Of a stretch of 11,472 bases of DNA, positions 1-6,231 are shown one piece after another. The stretch spans positions 1 through 11,472 of the forward strand of contig CAYUPY010000044.1 in the NCBI GenBank assembly GCA_964446595.1. The letters run 5' to 3'. The position numbers and the translations under genes were made by a program. Each line of letters opens with the position of its first letter. Position 1 is the stretch's first letter. The notes beneath the pieces are model-generated. The model made no database searches, was not told the DNA's origin, and worked only from the letters and a program-made list of their open reading frames with translations. Origin of the DNA: CAYUPY01 sp964446595. Lineage in GTDB: Bacteria; Patescibacteriota; Dojkabacteria; J137; JAEUSD01.

Positions 1-23
1 AAGCATAATGCTTAATAAGAACC

Positions 24-473
24 ATGCAAATCAAACTGACAAAGAATGAGCGTTTACAGTCATTTGAAGACCGGGAAGTCATTCTCACCAATAGGGCATA
101 TCTTTATGACCTAATCTTCGATGCTGTTTTTTGTATCCTTGGACCTCTAGCTTTGTACGTGGTTAGTCTCCAACAAAGTGATGGGAATGTAGTAGCTTAT
201 GCTCTAATCATCATTTTTTGGTTAATTTATACTTTTTCTGCTTACAGAGACCTACGACGACACCGTAAAAACTTAGTGATTGAATTTGACATTTCCTCGC
301 TCAAGTTTGGAAGTAAAAGAATTAAATTTAGTAAGCTATTATTCCCCACGGATAGACGCACCTTCTGGCTTAAGGTGTTCGACTATAGAAACGACAAAGA
401 AGTATTAAATGTAAAACTCACAAAGAGCGCTTACGAGGGGATACTTGCTTATTATTATGGCAAATCAGGGTAA
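24..473 (+). CDS. Small two-helix membrane protein of unknown function
   Basis: I do not recognise this 149-residue protein. It has a charged N-terminus (residues 1-26), two hydrophobic segments at about 27-49 and 57-74 joined by a short polar loop, and a basic stretch (RDLRRHRK, about 75-82) that by the positive-inside rule would be cytoplasmic. A soluble tail of about 65 residues alternates hydrophobic and charged residues, as in a small beta-rich domain. The inferred topology is an inner-membrane hairpin with both termini in the cytoplasm. The ATG at 24 has no Shine-Dalgarno sequence; 11 nt upstream is an AT-rich inverted repeat (1-13, AAGCAT-A-ATGCTT) that contains a possible -10 (CATAAT). 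No terminator is visible before the hrcA promoter. It could be a real lineage-specific protein; membrane composition and full-length coding make a chance reading frame unlikely. Confidence 0.6.
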   Translation: MQIKLTKNERLQSFEDREVILTNRAYLYDLIFDAVFCILGPLALYVVSLQQSDGNVVAYALIIIFWLIYTFSAYRDLRRHRKNLVIEFDISSLKFGSKRIKFSKLLFPTDRRTFWLKVFDYRNDKEVLNVKLTKSAYEGILAYYYGKSG

Positions 474-483
474 TCTATCACCC

Positions 484-512
484 TTGCCCAGGATCTGCTA
501 ACAGTGTATTAT
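484..512 (+). promoter_or_regulatory. Probable sigma-70-type promoter of hrcA-grpE
   Basis: A -35-like TTGCCC (484-489) is separated by exactly 17 bp from a -10-like TATTAT (507-512, five of six consensus bases). Transcription would begin at about 518-520, inside the CIRCE-like element, so HrcA bound there would block initiation. Confidence 0.5.
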
Positions 513-538
513 TAGCAGTAACATAGTTAGAGTGCTTA
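512..538 (+). promoter_or_regulatory. Degenerate CIRCE operator before hrcA
   Basis: The CIRCE consensus is TTAGCACTC, nine bases, GAGTGCTAA. Here the arms are TTAGCAGTA (512-520) and GAGTGCTTA (530-538) with exactly nine bases between them, so 15 of 18 arm positions match. The element overlaps the predicted -10 and ends 4 bp before the ATG of hrcA. The inference is autoregulation of hrcA-grpE by HrcA. Confidence 0.75.
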
Positions 539-542
539 ATTG

Positions 543-1274
543 ATGACACCGCGACAAAAAGAGCTCTTGGCGGCAATAATCCAAGAGTTTATTACAAGTG
601 CAGAGGCAGTTGGATCTGTAAGTCTTAGTGACAGATACAGTTTTAACGTTAGCCCCGCAACCATCCGTAACGAGATGGCCGCCCTAGTTAAAGAAGGATA
701 CTTAGCTAAGCCCCATAGTAGCTCAGGGAGGATTCCTACAGAGCTGGGACTAAGATTCTATGTTGAGGAAGTAATTAAAGAAAGAAACATAGAAAAAGTC
801 GATATTGTCACTCAGGAAGAAGTAAAAACCCGCCTAAATCCTATTCGCTTTAGCCGCGAAGACTTAATTCGAGAAGCACTAAAATTCCTAGTCAAGAAGT
901 CGGGAAATGCTGCAATAGCATTGATCGATAAAGATATCTATTACGCAGGGCTATCTGAAATGCTTAATGTGCCAGAATTTCAGGAACTCAACAACTTAAG
1001 AGCGTTGATGGTGGTGCTGGAGGATTACTCACTTCTTTCAGCTATCTTTAATCGTAGTCTGTCTGCCGAGGAAGTAAAGGTACTAATTGGGCGAGAAACT
1101 GGTCTAGAGAATTTTGAAAACTATGCCGTTGTGTTTTCGGAGCTTCGCCTTCACGGCGATAAACAGGGTTATATCTCGATTGTCGGGCCTCACCGTATGG
1201 ATTACAGCACAATTATACCTGCAGTCGGGTTTGTTGCCCGCACCGTGAATCGAATGACCGCTGGCTGGTCATAA
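543..1274 (+). CDS. hrcA: Heat-inducible transcription repressor HrcA (short form)
   Basis: HrcA represses class I heat-shock genes by binding CIRCE, and its folding depends on chaperonin activity. The protein shows the N-terminal winged helix (about 1-75), with PATIRNEMAALVKEG at 38-52 and the HSSSGRIPT wing at 58-66. The GAF-like core follows, ending in the conserved GPHRMDY at 215-221. It has 243 residues against roughly 340 in well-studied HrcA; the missing part falls between about residues 135 and 175, where the inserted dimerisation domain normally sits. A TTG at 540 directly precedes this ATG in frame. I chose ATG because the TTG would abut the CIRCE arm and adds only one residue. No Shine-Dalgarno sequence is seen. 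grpE follows after 40 bp on the same strand with no terminator, so the two are probably one operon. Confidence 0.92.
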   Translation: MTPRQKELLAAIIQEFITSAEAVGSVSLSDRYSFNVSPATIRNEMAALVKEGYLAKPHSSSGRIPTELGLRFYVEEVIKERNIEKVDIVTQEEVKTRLNPIRFSREDLIREALKFLVKKSGNAAIALIDKDIYYAGLSEMLNVPEFQELNNLRALMVVLEDYSLLSAIFNRSLSAEEVKVLIGRETGLENFENYAVVFSELRLHGDKQGYISIVGPHRMDYSTIIPAVGFVARTVNRMTAGWS

Positions 1275-1314
1275 TCCCTGCAATATATTTAAAATCTGAG
1301 TTAAATAAGACAAA

Positions 1315-1842
1315 ATGAATAAAAAACAAAAACAGACACAAGTGACAAATGATGAAGTACAACAAGAGGAACCAACAGAACGTACGGTTGACGATATGGC
1401 TGAACTAGAGGCTGCTTTAGCGGAGGCGAAAGAAAAACAGCTGCGCACAATGGCCGATTTTGAGAACTATCGTCGCAGAATGGATGCAGAAAAATCTAAA
1501 TACGGTCTAATGGCTAACAAAATGCTAGTGGATAGCATTCTCGAAGTGTTAGATGATGTACAAATGGCGCGCAACGATGATCAATTAGATATAGAGCGCG
1601 CCACAGAACTTCTGTCCACTTTTTCGGACAAGCTTATCTCTACGCTGCGAATTAATGGGGTAGAGCGCATCGAAATCAAGAAGGGTGATGCATTCAACTC
1701 AGAGTACATGGAGGCTATCACCACCATCCCAGGGGAAGAAGATAATAAGGTAGTGGATATTGTAAGCGGCGCTTATAAATACGCAAATAAAGATGAGCTG
1801 CTAAAAACTGCTAAGGTGGTAGTTAGCAAGAAGCAAGCCTAA
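1315..1842 (+). CDS. grpE: Nucleotide exchange factor GrpE
   Basis: GrpE releases ADP from DnaK in the cytoplasm and so drives the chaperone cycle. The 175-residue protein has the expected order: a charged disordered N-terminus (1-25), a long coiled-coil helix (about 28-80) containing the signature MADFENYRRRMDAEK at 46-60, a helical dimerisation part, and a C-terminal beta domain (about 120-172) with GDAFNSEYMEA and a GAYKYANKDELLKTAKV variant of the usual GY-LRPA-V ending. The beta-domain motifs are divergent (Tyr in place of the usual His of the HEA motif, LLKTA in place of LRPA). It is probably co-transcribed with hrcA from the CIRCE promoter. Its TAA stop overlaps the stop of the convergent gene by 4 nt, inside a perfect hairpin. 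Confidence 0.93.
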   Translation: MNKKQKQTQVTNDEVQQEEPTERTVDDMAELEAALAEAKEKQLRTMADFENYRRRMDAEKSKYGLMANKMLVDSILEVLDDVQMARNDDQLDIERATELLSTFSDKLISTLRINGVERIEIKKGDAFNSEYMEAITTIPGEEDNKVVDIVSGAYKYANKDELLKTAKVVVSKKQA

Positions 1843-1854
1843 ATTGGCTTGCTT
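1831..1854. terminator. Hairpin spanning both stop codons of convergent grpE and kinase-like gene
   Basis: A perfect 9-bp inverted repeat, AAGCAAGCC (1831-1839) and GGCTTGCTT (1846-1854), encloses a 6-nt loop that holds the stop codons of both convergent genes. There is no T-run on either side, so it is not a canonical intrinsic terminator. A bidirectional end signal or an mRNA 3'-end protecting stem is the likeliest role. Confidence 0.5.
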
Positions 1855-3011
1855 ACCAGCTCAATAATTTTCCTTATACAAGTCTCGCTGTCAAAGGTCT
1901 TTAGTAAAGGCTGCTTCTCTAGGTCAGTTAATAATTCTATGTAATAATTTGTAAGTTCTTCGCTTATCTTGCCTTCATCAAACAAACCAATGACCAAACT
2001 TTTGAGTTCTGTATACACTTCTGTAATAGTTATTTTCCGTCTACCATCACTCTCCTTACCAAGTGGGTCCACATAAGGAATTTCATCGGTGACAGAACCT
2101 CCACCATATATTTGCAAGGTGATTAAGATTAACGCATAGACATCAGACATCTTAGCTACATTTAATCCTGCATAAAGCACCTTGTCTTCGGCTGTTTCAG
2201 CTGAAAGAAATGCAACCTTCCTTTGAGGTAAAGATGCTATATTACTTACATAAATATAGCGGTCTATTCCACTTTCAGGTGTCCCAAAGTCTATTAACTT
2301 AACCCCTAAATATGGTGATTTCTCTACATTACCCTGATGCATTTGCCTAGTAATCATCACACTTTCTGGTTTAAATTCACCATGCGCACGATTAGGGTGA
2401 AGAATTAATAATGCTTTACATATATCTAAAATAACTTGAGGTTTTTCCCTATCAGTGAAACCAGACTCTATTTCATCAGCTAAGTTCTTACCAGGTATAA
2501 GCTCTACTATACTTCCCGTTATCAGCATATTATTACCAGTTCGGTAAATTTTATGACCACTCAAAGCGGCTTGATACGGAAGTTGCAACTGAGCATAAGC
2601 AAAAGTCAGTTCCCAATTAGCAGAAGTAACTGGTGTGTTTGTTTTAGCAAATCTTTCATCTTGCAACCGCCTTAATAATGCGGCTTCTACACCAGCAGAA
2701 GTACCGGAATTTGATATAAATTGTTCTAATTGTCTGGGAATTTTTATTACTACTGTTTGCATACCTTCATTCATCCCAAATAGTCCGGAATCGACCTGGC
2801 CCATAACTAATACAGTAGTTTTACCGCTACCTACCACATTATCTAGTTCCAATATTAGATTAGCCTCTTTTTCACTTTCTACCTCTCTAGAGACAACTTC
2901 GCCTTGTGGATTTATTGTAAGGGAAAAGAAAGCTTTTAAGGGAGTATGTTGTTCAGATTCAATAGTTTTTTTCTCCTCTGGTCCTGGTTCTGACAAGTGA
3001 GTGTCTTTCAT
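1839..3011 (-). CDS. Divergent protein-kinase-like protein, possible pseudokinase
   Basis: The 390-residue protein carries landmarks of the eukaryotic-type Ser/Thr kinase fold in the right order: a glycine-rich stretch GSGKTTVLVMG (61-71), a beta3 lysine in VVIKIP (K90), a candidate alphaC glutamate in VEAALL (E109), a hinge-like VELIPGKNL (169-177), a catalytic-loop equivalent HGEFKPESVMI (210-220), DFG (241-243) and SDVYALILITLQIYGG (289-304), which resembles the helix F motif. Against the usual HRDLKPEN, the catalytic Asp is Glu212 and the Asn is Ser217, while Lys214 and the DFG Asp are kept. I infer a nucleotide-binding pseudokinase or weak kinase. The first 50 residues are polar and there is no signal peptide or membrane helix, so it should be cytoplasmic. 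It lies inverted between grpE and dnaK and shares a 110-bp divergent control region with dnaK. It could instead be a lineage-specific phosphotransferase. Confidence 0.65.
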   Translation of the reverse strand: MKDTHLSEPGPEEKKTIESEQHTPLKAFFSLTINPQGEVVSREVESEKEANLILELDNVVGSGKTTVLVMGQVDSGLFGMNEGMQTVVIKIPRQLEQFISNSGTSAGVEAALLRRLQDERFAKTNTPVTSANWELTFAYAQLQLPYQAALSGHKIYRTGNNMLITGSIVELIPGKNLADEIESGFTDREKPQVILDICKALLILHPNRAHGEFKPESVMITRQMHQGNVEKSPYLGVKLIDFGTPESGIDRYIYVSNIASLPQRKVAFLSAETAEDKVLYAGLNVAKMSDVYALILITLQIYGGGSVTDEIPYVDPLGKESDGRRKITITEVYTELKSLVIGLFDEGKISEELTNYYIELLTDLEKQPLLKTFDSETCIRKIIELVSKPI

Positions 3012-3035
3012 AGTCTAATCTTAATATTTACTAAC

Positions 3036-3065
3036 TTGACAAGCCCTGGTTAGCACTCGTATACT
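3036..3065 (+). promoter_or_regulatory. dnaK promoter
   Basis: A perfect -35 TTGACA (3036-3041) lies 18 bp from a -10-like TATACT (3060-3065, five of six bases). The -10 falls inside the nine-base spacer of the CIRCE element, so operator occupancy must compete with RNA polymerase. The predicted start near 3072 leaves a leader of about 50 nt. Confidence 0.75.
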
Positions 3066-3076
3066 TCAAGTGCTAA
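3050..3076 (+). promoter_or_regulatory. CIRCE operator of dnaK
   Basis: The arms are TTAGCACTC (3050-3058, exact) and AAGTGCTAA (3068-3076, one mismatch) with a nine-base spacer, so 17 of 18 arm bases match consensus. This is the HrcA binding site expected from the hrcA gene 2.5 kb upstream. Its left edge is 39 bp from the start of the divergent kinase-like gene, which might also be affected. Confidence 0.93.
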
Positions 3077-3121
3077 ATACTGGCATTATCTGTATTTGAT
3101 TTTACATGTTATTAACTAACT

Positions 3122-5035
3122 ATGCCTAAGATTCTTGGGATTGATTTAGGAACGACTAACTCGGCAGCAGCGGTTGTGACTGGTGGAAAGCCAGAAGTTC
3201 TGCCAAACAAAGAAGGCAATCGCACAACGCCATCCGTATTGGCAATCTCCGTAGATAATAAAGAAGAGATTGCCGGGATTACGGCAAAGAACCAAATGGT
3301 GACTAATCCAGAACAAACGTTTTATTCTGTAAAGCGTTTTATTGGTATGGAGTATGATGATGAGTCAATCCAAAAAGACTTAAAGTCAGTACCATATAAG
3401 ACACGTAAAGCCAAAAATGGGGGAGTGGAGATTCAATTTGGAGAAAAATGGTTACCACCAGAGGCTATTTCCGCAAAAGTACTAGCTAAAATTAAGCGCG
3501 ATGCAGAGGCCTACCTTGGAGAAGAGATTAAGGAGGCCGTAATTACTGTACCTGCCTATTTTAGTGATGCTCAACGCCAGGCAACAAAGAATGCTGGTAA
3601 GATTGCCGGGCTCGATGTGAAGCGCATTATTAATGAACCAACGGCAGCCTCTTTGGCATACGGTCTAGATAAAAAAGAAGATTCCACAATTGTGGTTTAC
3701 GACCTTGGTGGGGGTACATTTGATGTGTCAGTACTAGAAATTGGTGATGGTATTTTTGAAGTTAAATCTACTTCTGGTGATACTCACCTTGGTGGAGATG
3801 ATTTTGATCAAGTGATTATTGATCATATTGCCCAAGACTTCCAAAACAAGGAAGGTATTGACTTACGCGAGGATCCTGCAGCCCTTCAGAGATTAAAAGA
3901 GGCTGCAGAAAAGGCTAAAATTACTTTGTCATCATCAGAATCGACGGAAATTAACCTACCATATATCACTGCAGATGCTAAGGGTCCAAAACACTTACGC
4001 ATGAATATGACCAAGGCTGATTTAGAAAAGTTAGTGAATGATTTGGCAGATGACACTATGAAACCTATCCAACAGGCCCTAAAGGATGCTGGGATTTCCA
4101 AGTCAGACGTAGATGATATTGTCATGGTTGGAGGTATGACTAGAATGCCACTCATTCAAAAGAAGGTGGAGGAATTCTTTGGCAAAAAGCCACATCAGGG
4201 TGTGAACCCAGATGAAGTGGTGGCTGTAGGTGCTGCTATTCAGGGAGCTGTGTTAGCGGGCGATGAAAGTGTAGATGACGTCACATTGCTTGATGTTACC
4301 CCTCTGTCGCTTGGTTTAGAGGTTAACCACGGGCAAATGCATGTCATGATCCCACGAAATACAACTATTCCTACGGAAAAAAGCGAAGATCGTTTTACTA
4401 CCGCTGTGGATAATCAGCCATCTATTGAGATCAAGGTTTACCAAGGTGAACGCCCAATGGCTTCCGACAACAAGTTACTTGGTACTTTCCGTCTAGATGA
4501 TATACCACCAGCACCCCGTGGTATGCCGCAATTTGAAGTCATCTTCAAGCTGGATGCTAATGGTATTCTGCATGTTACTGCTAAAGATAAAAAAACTGAG
4601 AAGCAGCAAAACATTACTATTCAAGCTTCCACCCAACTAAGCGATGAAGAAGTTGACCGTCTAGTAAAAGAAGCTGAAGAAAATGCGGAAAAGGATAAAG
4701 AACGTCAAGGACGAGCTGAAGTTAGAAACGAAGCTGATGCTACTGTCTATCAGGTTGAGAAGTTAGTCCGTGATTACAAGGAGAAACTTCCTGAAGATAT
4801 GCAAAAGCAGCTAGAAGAAAAGTCAAAAGAGCTTAAAGAAATGACTGCAAAAGATGACTTTGATCAAGAAAAGGTTAAGTCAGCAACTGAAGAACTAACA
4901 AAGTTAGTCCAAGATGCAGGAGTCAAAATCTATGAATCTGGTGAGGAAGGAGATAAAGCTACTGAGTCAGACGAAAAGAAGAAGGGCGGTAAGGATGACA
5001 AAGGCGAAGCAGAAGAAGGAGAAGTTGTAGAATAA
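3122..5035 (+). CDS. dnaK: Chaperone protein DnaK (Hsp70)
   Basis: DnaK is the ATP-dependent cytosolic Hsp70 that works with GrpE and a J-protein to fold and hold clients. At 637 residues it has the normal family length. The nucleotide-binding domain (1-385) shows IDLGTTNS (7-14), the catalytic lysine in SVKRFIG (K71), DLGGGTFDVS (194-203, with T199) and VGGMTRMPLI (336-345). The interdomain linker DVTLLDVTP (386-394) is intact, followed by the beta substrate-binding domain to about 505 and the helical lid to about 600. The last 30 residues are a Lys/Glu/Gly-rich disordered tail. It has its own CIRCE promoter and terminator, so it is monocistronic; no dnaJ follows. The ATG at 3122 has no Shine-Dalgarno sequence but starts exactly at the canonical MPKILGIDLG. 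Confidence 0.99.
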   Translation: MPKILGIDLGTTNSAAAVVTGGKPEVLPNKEGNRTTPSVLAISVDNKEEIAGITAKNQMVTNPEQTFYSVKRFIGMEYDDESIQKDLKSVPYKTRKAKNGGVEIQFGEKWLPPEAISAKVLAKIKRDAEAYLGEEIKEAVITVPAYFSDAQRQATKNAGKIAGLDVKRIINEPTAASLAYGLDKKEDSTIVVYDLGGGTFDVSVLEIGDGIFEVKSTSGDTHLGGDDFDQVIIDHIAQDFQNKEGIDLREDPAALQRLKEAAEKAKITLSSSESTEINLPYITADAKGPKHLRMNMTKADLEKLVNDLADDTMKPIQQALKDAGISKSDVDDIVMVGGMTRMPLIQKKVEEFFGKKPHQGVNPDEVVAVGAAIQGAVLAGDESVDDVTLLDVTPLSLGLEVNHGQMHVMIPRNTTIPTEKSEDRFTTAVDNQPSIEIKVYQGERPMASDNKLLGTFRLDDIPPAPRGMPQFEVIFKLDANGILHVTAKDKKTEKQQNITIQASTQLSDEEVDRLVKEAEENAEKDKERQGRAEVRNEADATVYQVEKLVRDYKEKLPEDMQKQLEEKSKELKEMTAKDDFDQEKVKSATEELTKLVQDAGVKIYESGEEGDKATESDEKKKGGKDDKGEAEEGEVVE

Positions 5036-5054
5036 TTGTCCTAAAATCTGTGCA

Positions 5055-5085
5055 GCGGCAGGGCATTTTAGCCCTGCCGCTTTTT
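5055..5085 (+). terminator. Intrinsic terminator of dnaK
   Basis: A perfect 10-bp GC-rich stem, GCGGCAGGGC (5055-5064) and GCCCTGCCGC (5071-5080), with a 6-nt loop ATTTTA, is followed directly by TTTTT. It begins 20 bp after the dnaK stop and is a textbook rho-independent terminator. Confidence 0.95.
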
Positions 5086-5148
5086 ACGTAAACACAATGT
5101 AAGACATAGTAGGTTAAAGTTAATTACTTACCTATTACCCCTCTTAAT

Positions 5149-6168
5149 ATGCAACGCATGCAAATAAGACCTGCGATCAGCATGGCCTTAACTTTCATAT
5201 TACTCAGTTTATTTATCACTCCATTTAAAGCTCATGCGGTAACCAATCCTATCTGTACAGAGCAAAGTATTGATGTCAGTCTAGCCTCAGATCAACCGCT
5301 CACTGAAAATATTGTAGGGGATTTATGTGACCAGAGAGCTACTCAATACTTTGGAGATAATTTAGTAATATTTGTACATGGTGCTACTGCAAATCGCAAC
5401 TACTGGGATTTACCTTACAACAATTCTCAGTACTCGGTTGTAAGACAAGCCCTTAACTGGGGTTTTAGTGTATACAATATGGACAGTATCGGCTCAGGAC
5501 ATAGTAGTAAGCCAGATGGAACTTTAGTGACAGTTGATGCCGCTGCATACACCCTAAAGCAAGTTACAGATAATTTCCGAGACGATTATGACAAAATAGT
5601 AGTAGTTGGCCATTCATTTGGTTCTCTTTACGTGGCTGCCGCCGCAAGCACCTATCCTGATCTTGCTGATGGGATTGCTTTAACAGGTTACGCACATGAT
5701 TTTACTCCAGAAGCCGCAGCATCAAATAGTTTCTGGCCTGCTGTTGCTGATCCTGCTTTTCAAGGACAGACATTGCCTAACTACCTCACCACAATACCAG
5801 GAACTCGAGCAGCAAGTTCGTTCTACAGCCCACTAATTGATCCAGGACTTGTAGCTTACGATGAGCAGACTAAAGATGTCGTGCCTGTTGGACTACTAGA
5901 AGTACCACGTTTGTTTTCTAATGAGACAACAAATATTACTGCTGACGTTTTAGTGCTAAACGGAGCAGAGGACTTTATATTCTGTGGTAACTCAATTGAT
6001 TGCTCTGATGAAGACAATTTACAAGCTTACGAGTCTCAGTTTTTTACGAATGCTGCAAGTTTTGACGCTCGCACGCTAAATGTTGCTGGTCATGCATTAA
6101 ACCTGCATTATCACGGTCAAGCAGCTACTTCAATTCTATTAAGTTGGGTGCAAGGAGTGTTTATTTAG
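5149..6168 (+). CDS. Secreted alpha/beta-hydrolase (esterase or lipase-like)
   Basis: The N-terminus has a basic start, a hydrophobic core (about 11-24) and an AHA cleavage motif (28-30), a typical Sec/SPase I signal, so the mature enzyme should begin near V31 and act outside the membrane. The catalytic triad can be read: nucleophile elbow GHSFGS (154-159, S156), acid in LNGAEDFIF (D275), and histidine in VAGHALNLH (H315). An oxyanion HG sits at 77-78 in VIFVHGAT. Four cysteines remain in the mature protein (C36, C60, C279, C285) and are placed as if for two disulfides, which fits export. The substrate cannot be told from sequence. The gene stands alone between the dnaK terminator and a downstream hairpin. 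A second ATG at 5158 is also possible; either gives a valid signal peptide. Confidence 0.85.
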   Translation: MQRMQIRPAISMALTFILLSLFITPFKAHAVTNPICTEQSIDVSLASDQPLTENIVGDLCDQRATQYFGDNLVIFVHGATANRNYWDLPYNNSQYSVVRQALNWGFSVYNMDSIGSGHSSKPDGTLVTVDAAAYTLKQVTDNFRDDYDKIVVVGHSFGSLYVAAAASTYPDLADGIALTGYAHDFTPEAAASNSFWPAVADPAFQGQTLPNYLTTIPGTRAASSFYSPLIDPGLVAYDEQTKDVVPVGLLEVPRLFSNETTNITADVLVLNGAEDFIFCGNSIDCSDEDNLQAYESQFFTNAASFDARTLNVAGHALNLHYHGQAATSILLSWVQGVFI

Positions 6169-6189
6169 GAAAATTTAGGTTGGGTATCC

Positions 6190-6221
6190 GCCTGGGTGCG
6201 GGCGACAGCCCGCACCCAGGC
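6190..6221. terminator. Long GC-rich hairpin between convergent genes
   Basis: A perfect 14-bp inverted repeat, GCCTGGGTGCGGGC (6190-6203) and GCCCGCACCCAGGC (6208-6221), has a 4-nt loop GACA. It lies between the hydrolase stop (6168) and the stop of the convergent BI-1 gene (6232). No strong T-run follows on either strand, although TTATTTTCT lies 10 nt downstream on the plus strand. A bidirectional terminator is the likeliest role. Confidence 0.7.
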
Positions 6222-6231
6222 ATGCAAGTAG

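Noticed and set aside
561..590. Hairpin over codons 7-16 of hrcA (CTCTTGG / CCAAGAG plus wobble pairs)
   Set aside because: Only seven Watson-Crick pairs in a row; not distinguishable from chance, though it could affect early translation.
1565..1603. 8-bp GC inverted repeat in grpE (TGGCGCGC / GCGCGCCA, 23-nt loop)
   Set aside because: Several 8-bp repeats with loops of this size are expected by chance in 11 kb.
2635..3000. 121-codon open frame on the plus strand inside the kinase-like gene
   Set aside because: It is antisense to a frame with clear kinase motifs and has low-complexity Ser/Thr/Pro composition typical of a shadow frame.
3241..3274. 9-bp inverted repeat in dnaK (GGCAATCTC / GAGATTGCC, 16-nt loop)
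   Set aside because: One or two 9-bp repeats are expected by chance in the window, so this alone is not notable.
3886..4155. 89-codon minus-strand frame inside dnaK
   Set aside because: It is a shadow of a highly conserved gene with no family features of its own.
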